From an uncultured Finegoldia sp. (GTDB lineage: Bacteria > Bacillota > Clostridia > Tissierellales > Peptoniphilaceae): a stretch of DNA of 41,484 bases. The notes beneath the pieces were generated by a model. The model saw only the letters and a list, made by a program, of their open reading frames with translations, did not search any database and had not been told where the DNA came from. Of the stretch, positions 25,264 to 33,318 are shown piece by piece (within the stretch, counting starts at the first letter, position 1; every line of letters starts with the position of its first letter). Location: assembly GCF_947252345.1 (NCBI RefSeq), contig NZ_CAMXVC010000015.1:1-41484 (forward strand), given 5' to 3'. Position numbers and translations under genes: made by a program.

Positions 25264-25998
25264 ATGAAAAAACTTTTATTGACAATAGCTCTAGTATCAG
25301 CTATCGCTTTTACTGGTTGTTCAAATAATCAAGCAAAACCTGCTGACAACAATTCAAAGACTGAACAATCTTCACAAAAAGCAGAAATCAAACAAATGAA
25401 GGGTGCTGAACTCGAAGCAATCGAACAAGATAAGAAGAAAAAAGAAACTGTATTGGTTGTAGACGTTAGAGATAAAAAAGAATATGACGAAGGACACGTT
25501 AAATTCGCTATCAATATGCCAATCGACACTTTTGAACAAGAAGTTTCTAAACTAGACGCATTCAAAGACAAAGCAGTCATCACTGTTTGCAACAGCGGAA
25601 AGAAAAGTCAAAAAGCTGCTGAAATTCTAGTTGACAAGGGATTCAAGGATGTTACAAACGCAGAAGGCGTTAAGAAATTTGATTACAAATTGGTTAAATG
25701 GGCAAGTATTTTGCCAGCTGATATGGAAAAAGCTGTTGAAGACTCTAACAACGTTATAGTTGACGTTAGAGCAAAAAAAGATTACGACAAAGGTCATCTT
25801 AAAAATGCTATTAGTATGCCATTAGAAGAAGCTGACGCTAGATTATCAGAAATTCCACAAGACAAACCAGTTTACACTTATTGCTATTCTGGAAATAAAT
25901 CTTCTGAGTTAGCTCAAAAACTAATCGACAGGGGAAACAAAGAAGTATTCAACTCTTTAGATGGAACTAAAGAACACGACTACGAATTAGTAAAATAG
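25264..25998 (+). CDS. Double-rhodanese lipoprotein
   Basis: The N-terminal lipoprotein signal has lipobox FTGC with cysteine 19, then a Ser/Gln/Lys linker. Two rhodanese domains follow, each with an intact active-site loop: CNSGKKS (Cys 109) and CYSGNKS (Cys 207). VVDVRDKKEYDEGHV and VVDVRAKKDYDKGHL are the matching N-terminal halves. Tandem rhodaneses often have one dead copy; here both keep the catalytic cysteine. It would transfer sulfane sulfur at the outer membrane face of the cell. It has its own promoter and terminator, then a radical-SAM cluster begins. Confidence 0.92.
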   Translation: MKKLLLTIALVSAIAFTGCSNNQAKPADNNSKTEQSSQKAEIKQMKGAELEAIEQDKKKKETVLVVDVRDKKEYDEGHVKFAINMPIDTFEQEVSKLDAFKDKAVITVCNSGKKSQKAAEILVDKGFKDVTNAEGVKKFDYKLVKWASILPADMEKAVEDSNNVIVDVRAKKDYDKGHLKNAISMPLEEADARLSEIPQDKPVYTYCYSGNKSSELAQKLIDRGNKEVFNSLDGTKEHDYELVK

Positions 25999-26012
25999 TT
26001 TTTAAAATTTTG

Positions 26013-26041
26013 GCGGCTCACAATTCGGGCCGCTTTTTTTT
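26013..26041 (+). terminator. Terminator between the rhodanese gene and the radical-SAM cluster
   Basis: Stem GCGGCTC (26013-26019) pairs with GGGCCGC (26027-26033, one G-U pair) over a 7-base loop, with eight or more T residues. The next start codon is only 13 bases later and has no promoter of its own, so read-through must feed the cluster. Confidence 0.9.
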
Positions 26042-26053
26042 ACAGGAGAAGAA

Positions 26054-27535
26054 ATGAACGCAGTTATTTTGATGACTAAAATTCCACACGAAAATTCCAA
26101 GACGAGATTATCTTCGCTTTTGAATGAAAAGCAGAGAATAAAATTGAGCGAAAATCTCATTCAACAAAACTTAAGCATAATAAAAAACTACAAAATCTTT
26201 TTATCGCTCACTCCGAATGAATTGTTTTTAGATTACGAAAAAAATTCTCCGTATGAGTGCATAAGGCAAATAGGAGATGAAATCGGCTCTAGGATGAGCA
26301 ATTCTATCAAAGATGTTTTGGCTCTTGGATATTCAAAGGTCATTTTGATTGGTTCTGATATCTACGATTTTGACGAAAAGATTTTCGATGATGCTTTCCA
26401 AAAACTCGACAATGTGGATGTTGTTTTCAGCCCCACAGAAGACGGAGGATACAGTTTGATAGGGATGAAAAAACCACACGATTTTCTTTTTAAAGACAAA
26501 AAATACTCCACTACAAATGTAGAAAATGAGTTGGAAAGCTCTATTTTAGAAAACAATTTGAGCTTTTTTAAACTCAGATTAACTCGCGACATCGATACGG
26601 ACATTGATTTTGTGAAGTTTATCAGTAAAACGGACGATGTGAGATTAATCGGTAGAGGAGAATACAATTCAAATTATTTGATACATAACGATTATTTGAT
26701 AAGAATTGCAAGGGGCTCACAGATGCACTTGGACAATCAAATAGAATACGAGTACAATGCGCTAAAATTTCTCGAAAAATCAAAAGTCACACCGAAAGTC
26801 TACGATTTCAAAACTGACGAGTTGACGGGAGTGGATTACTTAACTGAGGAGTACTTAATTGGAAGGGATTTGAACTATGAAACGGATTTAAAAACTGCGG
26901 CGTATTTGTTGTCACAAATTCACAAGCTAAATGTGAAAAAAGAGGATTTCGTTGTGGCACAAAGCCCGTTTGCTATGATGTATGATGAGTTTGTAGAGAT
27001 GTTCTCCCACTATCGAAAATGGAGACACAAGGATGAATCCACAGAAGAAAAAATTTCAGATATGCTCAAATACATCAAAAATCTGGGACTCGATTCTTCA
27101 CTTCAAAATCCATGTCTTATCAACACTGAACTCAACAACAAAAATTTCATCATAGGAGAAAAATCGTACGTGATTGATTGGGAAAAACCTATTGTCGGAG
27201 AAAGAGAACAGGATTTGGCACATTTTTTGGCGCCGACGACGACTTTTTGGAAGACGGATGTGATTTTGGACAAAAACACAATGGACGATTTCTTAGATGA
27301 ATACGACAACTTATCAAAAATAAAAGTAGATAGGGAAAAATTCGTAAAATATTTGCTGTTTACGTGTCTCAGAGGAATAACTTGGTGTTCAATGGCGTAC
27401 ACTCAGTATGTCGATGAGAAAAAAGATGAGGGTTTTACTTTTGAGAAGATAAAATCGTACTTGTCAGATGATTTTTTGAATATGATAGAGGAGTTTATAA
27501 AATCCGATGATTTCAGTAATAGTGCCGGTGTATAA
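26054..27535 (+). CDS. DUF2064 nucleotidyltransferase-like domain fused to APH-type kinase
   Basis: Residues 1-195 are a DUF2064/TIGR04282-type glycosyltransferase-fold domain (VILMTKIPHENSKTRLSSLL; LIGSDIYDFDEKIFDDAF; FSPTEDGGYSLIGMKKP). Residues 200-493 look like an aminoglycoside-phosphotransferase-fold kinase: RLIGRGEYNSNYLI as the glycine loop, LLSQIHKLN, and YVIDWEKP as the metal-binding DxD-like element. The Brenner loop is altered: the usual HxDxxxxN reads INTELNNKN, lacking the catalytic aspartate. The fusion of these domains is unusual to me. It heads a five-gene overlapping cluster with the arsenosugar-type radical SAM enzyme. Confidence 0.82.
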   Translation: MNAVILMTKIPHENSKTRLSSLLNEKQRIKLSENLIQQNLSIIKNYKIFLSLTPNELFLDYEKNSPYECIRQIGDEIGSRMSNSIKDVLALGYSKVILIGSDIYDFDEKIFDDAFQKLDNVDVVFSPTEDGGYSLIGMKKPHDFLFKDKKYSTTNVENELESSILENNLSFFKLRLTRDIDTDIDFVKFISKTDDVRLIGRGEYNSNYLIHNDYLIRIARGSQMHLDNQIEYEYNALKFLEKSKVTPKVYDFKTDELTGVDYLTEEYLIGRDLNYETDLKTAAYLLSQIHKLNVKKEDFVVAQSPFAMMYDEFVEMFSHYRKWRHKDESTEEKISDMLKYIKNLGLDSSLQNPCLINTELNNKNFIIGEKSYVIDWEKPIVGEREQDLAHFLAPTTTFWKTDVILDKNTMDDFLDEYDNLSKIKVDREKFVKYLLFTCLRGITWCSMAYTQYVDEKKDEGFTFEKIKSYLSDDFLNMIEEFIKSDDFSNSAGV

Positions 27536-28169
27536 TGAATCAAAAAATATCGACAAATTCATAGACAAGCTGGATGTTTTTGACAGTGAGTTTGAAATTG
27601 TGTTTTCTGTAAGCGGAGATGATGACACTTTTGATAAGATAAAAAAAAGGGGATTTAATCCTATCAGGAGCACAAAAGGACGTGGCAATCAAATCATAAA
27701 CGCAATTGAACACTCAAACGGAGATTTGCTGTTGATTCTTCACTGCGATTCTTTTTTCAAACAAAATCCAAAAGAGCAGATAAAATCTATTTTGAAGAAA
27801 TACAAAATGGGTTGTTTCAGAATTGAATTTGTTCCGAGAAAGTTGATTATGAAAATTGTGGCGTTCAATTCCAACAACAGAGTGAAACTCAGAAACATTG
27901 CATTTGGTGACCAAGGGATGTTTTTCACTAGGGAGTTTTATTATGAGATGAACGGGCTTAAGAACATTGATTTGATGGAAGATTATGATTTTTCAATTAG
28001 GGTGAAGGAAAAAGGATACAAAATTTTCCAGTCAAATATGAAAATATACTCCTCATCGAGAAGGTTCGAAAAAAACGGATACTTTAGAACTATGTGGATG
28101 ATGCAAAAGTGTCAGTATATGTATCGCAAGGGGGTAGATGTAGATGATATCAAACGAAAATACAAATGA
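27507..28169 (+). CDS. Family-2 glycosyltransferase, rSAM-cluster type (TIGR04283-like)
   Basis: GT-A fold: ISVIVPVYNESKNIDKFI at the N-terminus, GRGNQIINAIEHSNGDLLLILHCDS (the nucleotide-sugar site, with an HCDS in place of the usual DxD), and the acceptor region FGDQGMFFTREFY followed by LMEDYDFSIRVKEKGY. These match the small glycosyltransferases that accompany ArsS-like genes. It overlaps the preceding gene by 29 bases and the next by 26, an arrangement that implies fixed stoichiometry. Donor and acceptor are unknown. Confidence 0.85.
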   Translation: MISVIVPVYNESKNIDKFIDKLDVFDSEFEIVFSVSGDDDTFDKIKKRGFNPIRSTKGRGNQIINAIEHSNGDLLLILHCDSFFKQNPKEQIKSILKKYKMGCFRIEFVPRKLIMKIVAFNSNNRVKLRNIAFGDQGMFFTREFYYEMNGLKNIDLMEDYDFSIRVKEKGYKIFQSNMKIYSSSRRFEKNGYFRTMWMMQKCQYMYRKGVDVDDIKRKYK

Positions 28170-29091
28170 TTACTTACAAGAAGTCCAAGAAAAATGTATT
28201 AAATGTGGCAGATGCACGAGAAATTGTCCTTTTTTGACAAAGTACAAAATCAACTTAAAAGATTTCACACAGAGAAATGATTTGGCTTTTTCGTGTTTTT
28301 TGTGCGGCAAGTGCAAGGCGGTTTGCCCTGTTGATTTGGATGGAGCTAAGATTTCACTTATTTTGAGAAGACAAACTCCGAAATTCAAATCAATTAAAAA
28401 ACAAAAAGAAAATTATTTCTTCAAAAACAAATCCAAACGCAAATCGAAAGACTTGTTGTATTTGGGTTGCAACTTTCCGGCGTTTTATCCACAAACCGCT
28501 AAGTACTTGATGGAAGTTTTTCAACAAGAAGGATTCGATTACTCGATTGACTGTTGCAATCTTCCGAGCGATTTTACTGGATTTGAAAACACCTATATGG
28601 AAAGATTTGAAAATGAACTCAGGGAAAAAGAAGTCGAAAGAATCGTGTGCGTATGTCCAAACTGTTTTCACAAATTTTACAAGAAGTTGTCCGTTGAGGT
28701 CATAACAATATTCAAATGGCTAGAAGAAAAAGATATGATACACGATATTGACGAGGAAGTGAACGTGTTTTTCCCATGTTCTGACAGATACAACCACGTT
28801 ATTTTCGATGAAATCAAAAGACATATCAAGGGGTTTAATGACAAATTTACAAGTACAAACTGCTGCGGTGCGGGAGGAATCGCCGGTAAGAGCGAAAAAG
28901 AAATCGCAAATCAGATGAAAAATTCTATAAAGAATGAAAAAATCTACACTTACTGCGCAACGTGCTCTTCAAATTTCATTGCAAACAATGAAGTTCATCA
29001 TTTTGTAAGTAAAATGGTTGGCTTGGATGAAAAATGTGACACAAACTTTTTCAAAAATGCTTTAAAAGGAAAATTTAGGGGGAGAAAATGA
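28144..29091 (+). CDS. Dicluster 4Fe-4S protein with CCG-type motifs
   Basis: Two ferredoxin motifs near the N-terminus (CIKCGRCTRNCP at Cys 18/21/24/28 and CFLCGKCKAVCP at Cys 51/54/57/61) bind two 4Fe-4S clusters. The C-terminal half has further cysteines in heterodisulfide-reductase/GlpC-like arrangement: LGCNFP, CCNLP, CVCPNCFHKF, FPCSDR, NCCGAGGIAG, CATCSSNF. Such proteins carry electrons to or from a partner enzyme; here the partner is probably the adjacent radical SAM enzyme, with which it overlaps by four bases. Function inferred from context. Confidence 0.85.
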   Translation: MISNENTNDYLQEVQEKCIKCGRCTRNCPFLTKYKINLKDFTQRNDLAFSCFLCGKCKAVCPVDLDGAKISLILRRQTPKFKSIKKQKENYFFKNKSKRKSKDLLYLGCNFPAFYPQTAKYLMEVFQQEGFDYSIDCCNLPSDFTGFENTYMERFENELREKEVERIVCVCPNCFHKFYKKLSVEVITIFKWLEEKDMIHDIDEEVNVFFPCSDRYNHVIFDEIKRHIKGFNDKFTSTNCCGAGGIAGKSEKEIANQMKNSIKNEKIYTYCATCSSNFIANNEVHHFVSKMVGLDEKCDTNFFKNALKGKFRGRK

Positions 29092-30008
29092 AATTCGAAG
29101 ACAGAATCGAAGAAGAATTTAAAATGACAGGTGACATAACGACGTTGCAACTGAACATCACTCAAAAATGCAATTTGCGTTGCACTCACTGCCACGTTAT
29201 GAAAAACAGTGAAAATTTGGAAATGTCCAAGGAAACAATGCTGGATTGTTTGAAATTCTTGGACAATCACAAGATGAAAACAGTTGACATCACAGGAGGA
29301 GAGCCGACAACTCATCCTTTAATCGTGTGGTTCATTGAAGAATGTTTGATGAGAGTAGATGATTTAATAATAAGAACTAATGCTACAGATATTGAAAAAA
29401 ACGAAGAGCTTATGAATTTATTCAAAAATGAAAACATCAAAATAGTCGTATCACTTCCTTGCTACACACAAGAAAATGTTGATAGTCAAAGAGGACAAGG
29501 AGTGTTCACAAAAGTCATCGCAAATTTGAAAAGATTAAATGAATTTGGATACGCAACGACAAAAGAATTGGATTTGGTGTACAATCCACTGGGTGATTTT
29601 TTGCCACCGGAACAATCCAATCTTCAAGTAGATTACGAGCGTGAACTCGACAAGTTGGGTGTCAAATTTAATAATTTGTTCACAATTACAAATATGCCGA
29701 TAGGATTTTTCAAGGATTTCTTGAACAAAAGCGGAGAGTTCGACGAATATATGAATTTATTAGAGGACAATTTTAACGAAGAAACAGTTGCGAATTTAAT
29801 GTGCCGATTCCAAATCTCTGTCGACAGTGTGGGAAATTTGTACGATTGTGATTTCAACCAAGCTGAGAGAACTCCTATGAATAAATTCCAAAACATAAAA
29901 GAGTTAATCAATCAAAAAGAATTGACAAGAGAGATTGTCTTCAAACAATACTGCTACGGTTGCACTGCTGGAAGCGGTTCAAGCTGTGGGGGTGCGTTGG
30001 ATGAGTAG
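29088..30008 (+). CDS. ArsS-like radical SAM enzyme with Cys-rich C-terminus
   Basis: The radical SAM motif CNLRCTHCH (Cys 28, 32, 35) binds the 4Fe-4S cluster, followed by DITGGEPTTHP and IRTNATD. The C-terminal CYGCTAGSGSSCGG is the hallmark of the ArsS / rSAM-selenodomain family (TIGR04167 type), which includes enzymes that make arsenosugars. All the C-terminal residues are encoded as Cys; no TGA is used as selenocysteine. About 306 residues, full length. There is no arsM gene in the window, so the arsenic assignment is doubtful and the true substrate may be different. Confidence 0.88.
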   Translation: MKFEDRIEEEFKMTGDITTLQLNITQKCNLRCTHCHVMKNSENLEMSKETMLDCLKFLDNHKMKTVDITGGEPTTHPLIVWFIEECLMRVDDLIIRTNATDIEKNEELMNLFKNENIKIVVSLPCYTQENVDSQRGQGVFTKVIANLKRLNEFGYATTKELDLVYNPLGDFLPPEQSNLQVDYERELDKLGVKFNNLFTITNMPIGFFKDFLNKSGEFDEYMNLLEDNFNEETVANLMCRFQISVDSVGNLYDCDFNQAERTPMNKFQNIKELINQKELTREIVFKQYCYGCTAGSGSSCGGALDE

Positions 30009-30441
30009 ATTGACTAACGAGCAAATTTGGGGACAATTTTGCGACGGAATAGACTGTGCACAAGTTGTTGTGAGATATTTTGCTGATTATTTGAACATCG
30101 ACAAAGAACTCATCACAAAATTCGCATCGCCATTTACAGGCGGTATGTACAAGGGAATGGCTTGTGGTGCTGTGACTGGTGCATACATTGTTTTGGGAGT
30201 TAAATATGGACACTCAAAGCCCAATGAAGGTGACAAAAAAGTCGCTCTAGTCAAAAAAATGTTTGAATTTGATTCGAAATTTAAACAAAAGCAATCGTCA
30301 ATTGTCTGCGAGGATATTTTGGGAGATAACATAGCGGAAAATCTCGAAAAAATTGAAAAAGAAAACACGATGCAAAAAAAATGCCCACAAGCTGTGAATG
30401 ATGCAATCGACATACTAGAAGAGATGTTCGCACAAGAATAA
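30001..30441 (+). CDS. C-GCAxxG-C-C family redox protein
   Basis: I start this at the ATG at 30001, preceded by GGGGGTG. The longer reading from 29935 would translate the radical SAM cysteine tail out of frame. The 146-residue product has the family pattern of conserved cysteines: GIDCAQVV, the glycine-rich ACGAVTGAYIVLG, IVCEDILG and KKCPQAV. This family is thought to bind metal or act in redox chemistry but has no proven function. It overlaps the radical SAM gene by eight bases and closes the cluster, followed by a strong terminator. Confidence 0.88.
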   Translation: MSRLTNEQIWGQFCDGIDCAQVVVRYFADYLNIDKELITKFASPFTGGMYKGMACGAVTGAYIVLGVKYGHSKPNEGDKKVALVKKMFEFDSKFKQKQSSIVCEDILGDNIAENLEKIEKENTMQKKCPQAVNDAIDILEEMFAQE

Positions 30442-30447
30442 TACATG

Positions 30448-30477
30448 AGCTGTCTACTAAGTAGGCAGCTTTTTTTT
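30448..30477 (+). terminator. Terminator of the radical-SAM cluster
   Basis: A 10-bp stem (30448-30457 with 30461-30470, one G-U) has a 3-base loop, followed by eight T residues. Confidence 0.92.
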
Positions 30478-30515
30478 AAAACTCATTTTGCCTGACAATA
30501 TTTCTATGTAAATAA

Positions 30516-30524
30516 TGATATAAT
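30516..30524 (+). promoter_or_regulatory. Extended -10 promoter of the FAD dehydrogenase gene
   Basis: TGATATAAT, 28 bases before the start codon. No convincing -35 was found. Confidence 0.6.
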
Positions 30525-30552
30525 ACAATTAGCAAACGAAAGAGAGAATATT

Positions 30553-32097
30553 ATGATTATTATTAGAAATATAAAATTAAAAAACGACGATGAAAGTGAA
30601 TTGAAATCTAAAATAGCGAAAATGATTGGCAAGAAAGATTTCGATTACGAAATATATCGCAAATCGATTGATGCCAGAAAGGGAATTGTATTCAATTATC
30701 AAGTGATTGTGGATGCTGATTTGTCTGACAAAAAGATGAAATCAATCCAAAATTGCGAAAAATATTTTGAAGAAGATTTTACATTAACGAATGTCGACAA
30801 TGCAAAAAGCGTCACAGTCGTTGGAAGCGGACCTGCGGGGTTATTCTGTGCGTATTTGTTGGCAAAAAATGGCTCAAAAGTAAAAGTCATTGAAAGAGGA
30901 AGTGAAGTATCGAAGAGAGTTTGTGATATAGACGAGTTTTTGAAAAAAGGAAAGCTCAACACAGACAGCAACGTGCAGTTTGGAGAAGGAGGAGCCGGGA
31001 CTTTTTCAGATGGAAAACTAACAGCGAGAAGCAAAGACAAGAGAGTTCGTGAAGTGTTGCAGACATTTGTAGAGTACGGCGCACCACGAGAAATAATGTA
31101 CGATTCAAAGCCCCACATAGGGACTGATGAGTTGCAGAAGGTCATCGTGAATATGAGAAATGACCTGATAAAAATGGGATGTGAATTTGAGTTCGACACG
31201 AGAATAGACGATTTGACGATAGAAAATCAAAAGTGTATCGGGGTAAAATCACAAGACAAAAAATATGAATCAGATTGTTATGTGCTCGCATTGGGCAACA
31301 GCTCCAGAGACACTTTAAGAATGCTCAAAGACAAGATAAAATTGACGAACAAACCATTTGCCGTTGGATTTAGAATAGAGCATCCACAAAAAATGATAGA
31401 CTCAGTTCAGTACAAATGTGACAGAAATCTTCCGGCGGCAACTTATCAACTTTCGTATTCAGAAGAAAACAAACGTGGAGTATACACTTTTTGTATGTGC
31501 CCAGGGGGATACGTCATAAACGCATCGAGCGAAGAAAATATGTTGTGCGTAAACGGAATGAGTTATCACAAAAGAGACGCAGACAATGCCAACAGTGCTA
31601 TCGTGTGTGGAATCGATGAGAACACTTACGGATATGAACTGCTCGATGGATTGAAATTTCAAGAGGAAATTGAGATGAAAGCATTTCAATTGGGCGGTTC
31701 AAACTACAACGCACCAGTTCAATTGGTGAAAGATTTTATTGACGGCACAAAATCCGAAAAGCTCGGTGAGGTAGTTCCGACAGTAAAACCGGGATACGTT
31801 CTCAGCGATTTGAACGGAATTTACCCTGAAAGTGTGACAAATTACATCAAGACGGCGATTAAAATGATGGACAAAAAGCTTCACGGATTTTCGATGGACG
31901 ATGCAGTTCTCACGGGAGTGGAAACGAGAACGTCAAGTGCCGTGAGAATGGACAGAGATGAACTACTTAGGAGCGAAAACGTGGATAATCTCTTCGTAAT
32001 TGGAGAAGGAAGTGGATATTCTGGAGGAATTGTTTCCAGTGCGATAGATGGATTGAAGGCAGCAGAAGTTATATTAACATCAAAATTGTCTAAATAA
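30553..32097 (+). CDS. FAD-dependent dehydrogenase, COG2509 type
   Basis: This has 514 residues. An N-terminal 90-residue domain (MIIIRNIKLKNDDESE...) precedes the FAD-binding GSGPAG (94-99) in VTVVGSGPAGLFCAYLL. The family string VQFGEGGAGTFSDGKL follows, and a C-terminal FAD contact is in FVIGEGSGYSGGIVSSAIDGL. This is the uncharacterised COG2509 group (YhiN-unrelated), found widely in Firmicutes. Its electron donor and substrate are unknown. The gene is monocistronic, with no neighbour sharing an obvious pathway. Confidence 0.9.
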   Translation: MIIIRNIKLKNDDESELKSKIAKMIGKKDFDYEIYRKSIDARKGIVFNYQVIVDADLSDKKMKSIQNCEKYFEEDFTLTNVDNAKSVTVVGSGPAGLFCAYLLAKNGSKVKVIERGSEVSKRVCDIDEFLKKGKLNTDSNVQFGEGGAGTFSDGKLTARSKDKRVREVLQTFVEYGAPREIMYDSKPHIGTDELQKVIVNMRNDLIKMGCEFEFDTRIDDLTIENQKCIGVKSQDKKYESDCYVLALGNSSRDTLRMLKDKIKLTNKPFAVGFRIEHPQKMIDSVQYKCDRNLPAATYQLSYSEENKRGVYTFCMCPGGYVINASSEENMLCVNGMSYHKRDADNANSAIVCGIDENTYGYELLDGLKFQEEIEMKAFQLGGSNYNAPVQLVKDFIDGTKSEKLGEVVPTVKPGYVLSDLNGIYPESVTNYIKTAIKMMDKKLHGFSMDDAVLTGVETRTSSAVRMDRDELLRSENVDNLFVIGEGSGYSGGIVSSAIDGLKAAEVILTSKLSK

Positions 32098-32135
32098 TTC
32101 AAAAAATAAAATATTGGGTATATTAATTAAAAAGA

Positions 32136-32152
32136 TTTATCATTTAGATAAA
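32136..32152. promoter_or_regulatory. 17-bp inverted repeat, candidate operator
   Basis: TTTATC (32136-32141) and GATAAA (32147-32152) flank a 5-base spacer, 37 bases ahead of the sugar kinase. It shares these half-sites with the palindromes at 85-108 and 33192-33216 but has shorter spacing. A weak TATATT just upstream may be the -10. Confidence 0.35.
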
Positions 32153-32188
32153 GCTACAGAGAAAAATTGGTTTTTATGAGGAGAAAAA

Positions 32189-33142
32189 ATGATACTTTGT
32201 GTGACAACGAATCCGGCAATTGATGTGATTTATAAGGTGGGAAAGCTGGATATTAATGGAGTAAACAGAGCCTTAGATGTTTACAAAACACCAGGAGGTA
32301 AAGGGATAAATGTGTCGAAAGTTTTGCAATTGCTCCAAGCTGATGTTATGGTGACAGGATTTATCGGAGGAAGTAACGGCGATTATGTAATAGATAAACT
32401 CGATGAATTGAACATCAAGCACGACTTTATTTTTACAAATGTCGACACGAGAAATAGCATAAGAGTTGTTCATTCAGACGAGCAAATGGAAATTCACGAA
32501 TCTACAAATAAAATTGATTCGAGATTCGAAGGTACTTTTATGTCACTCATCAAAGAGATAGGAAAAGACTATGACATATCCGTAATAAGCGGAAGCTTGA
32601 TGAACGGTTTGTCTGATAGTTTCGTGGAAGATACGATGGAAATTTTGCAAAAAAATTCGAAAGTCATCTTGGATATAAACGGAGCTGTCACAAAAAAAGT
32701 GTTGGAAAATAATTACAGACCATACGCAATCAAACCAAATTACTACGAATTTAAAGAAATTATAGGATTTGACGAGAACATTTCATCCAAAGATTTTATC
32801 GAAAAAGATTCAGCGTACTTAAAAAAATTGTTCGACAATGAACTGCTAGGGAAAATAGAAATAGTTTTAGTAACTCATGGAAAATACGGTGCCATTTTGA
32901 AATACAAAAATAATTTGTACAGAATTAGAGTTCCAGAAAATAAAATCCAACGTACAGTTGGAAGTGGCGATGCGACAGTTGCGGGATTGGCAAAATTCTT
33001 GGATGAGGGATTAGATGTTAAAGAAACTATAATAAAAGCCGTTTCGCTAGGAGTTTTGAACGCAAAGGTTTATGAAGTTGAAAAAATCAACACAGAAAAA
33101 ATCAACGAAATTTCAGAGCAAATCCAAATAGAATTATTGTAA
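32189..33142 (+). CDS. PfkB-family sugar kinase (1-phosphofructokinase type)
   Basis: The ribokinase-fold signs are TPGGKGINVSKVLQLL (substrate binding, residues 34-49), ILDINGAVTKKVL, and GSGDATVAG with the catalytic base Asp 261. The opening ILCVTTNPAIDVIYKV fits the FruK/LacC group (1-phosphofructokinase or tagatose-6-phosphate kinase). No PTS or FruR gene is beside it, so the substrate is not settled by context. It is monocistronic with a strong terminator. Confidence 0.9.
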   Translation: MILCVTTNPAIDVIYKVGKLDINGVNRALDVYKTPGGKGINVSKVLQLLQADVMVTGFIGGSNGDYVIDKLDELNIKHDFIFTNVDTRNSIRVVHSDEQMEIHESTNKIDSRFEGTFMSLIKEIGKDYDISVISGSLMNGLSDSFVEDTMEILQKNSKVILDINGAVTKKVLENNYRPYAIKPNYYEFKEIIGFDENISSKDFIEKDSAYLKKLFDNELLGKIEIVLVTHGKYGAILKYKNNLYRIRVPENKIQRTVGSGDATVAGLAKFLDEGLDVKETIIKAVSLGVLNAKVYEVEKINTEKINEISEQIQIELL

Positions 33143-33147
33143 AAAAT

Positions 33148-33175
33148 TGTGCCAATTTTTTGGCACAGTTTTTTT
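33148..33175 (+). terminator. Intrinsic terminator after the sugar kinase
   Basis: Stem TGTGCCAA (33148-33155) pairs with TTGGCACA (33160-33167) over a TTTT loop, followed by a T-run. Confidence 0.92.
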
Positions 33176-33176
33176 G

Positions 33177-33206
33177 TTGATTTAGAAATTGTTTATCTGA
33201 TATAAT
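33177..33206 (+). promoter_or_regulatory. Promoter of guaB-purE-purM
   Basis: TTGATT (33177-33182) and TATAAT (33201-33206) are 18 bases apart, with the extended TGATATAAT. A leader of about 105 bases precedes guaB; I see no purine riboswitch or clear attenuator in it. Confidence 0.7.
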
Positions 33207-33216
33207 ATAAGATAAA
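33192..33216. promoter_or_regulatory. 25-bp near-perfect palindrome over the guaB -10, candidate operator
   Basis: TTTATCT (33192-33198) and AGATAAA (33210-33216) are exact reverse complements. The middle 11 bases are also symmetrical apart from one pair (11 of 12 pairs in total). It covers the -10 box, as does the palindrome at 85-108, which has the same outer seven bases on each side. Confidence 0.6.
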
Positions 33217-33318
33217 TCGTGAATGTAAATTTGCTTGACTTGCATTTGTTTGTATGGTAAATTTATTGAAACATTTAAAATTTTTTGTAGAAATTTTTTA
33301 TTTTATGAGGAGGGTTTT

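Noticed and set aside
29935..30000. Longer N-terminus for the C-GCAxxG-C-C protein
   Set aside because: It re-reads the cysteine tail of the radical SAM gene in another frame; the ATG at 30001 has a ribosome site.
29938..30008. Selenocysteine in the ArsS-like C-terminus
   Set aside because: All relevant codons are TGC or TGT; there is no in-frame TGA followed by a SECIS-like hairpin.
33235..33318. Longer N-terminus for IMP dehydrogenase
   Set aside because: The added 28 residues come from the untranslated leader; the ATG at 33319 has AGGAGGG and gives the usual IMPDH N-terminus.
33207..33318. Purine riboswitch in the guaB leader
   Set aside because: The conserved junction sequences and three-stem layout are not present.
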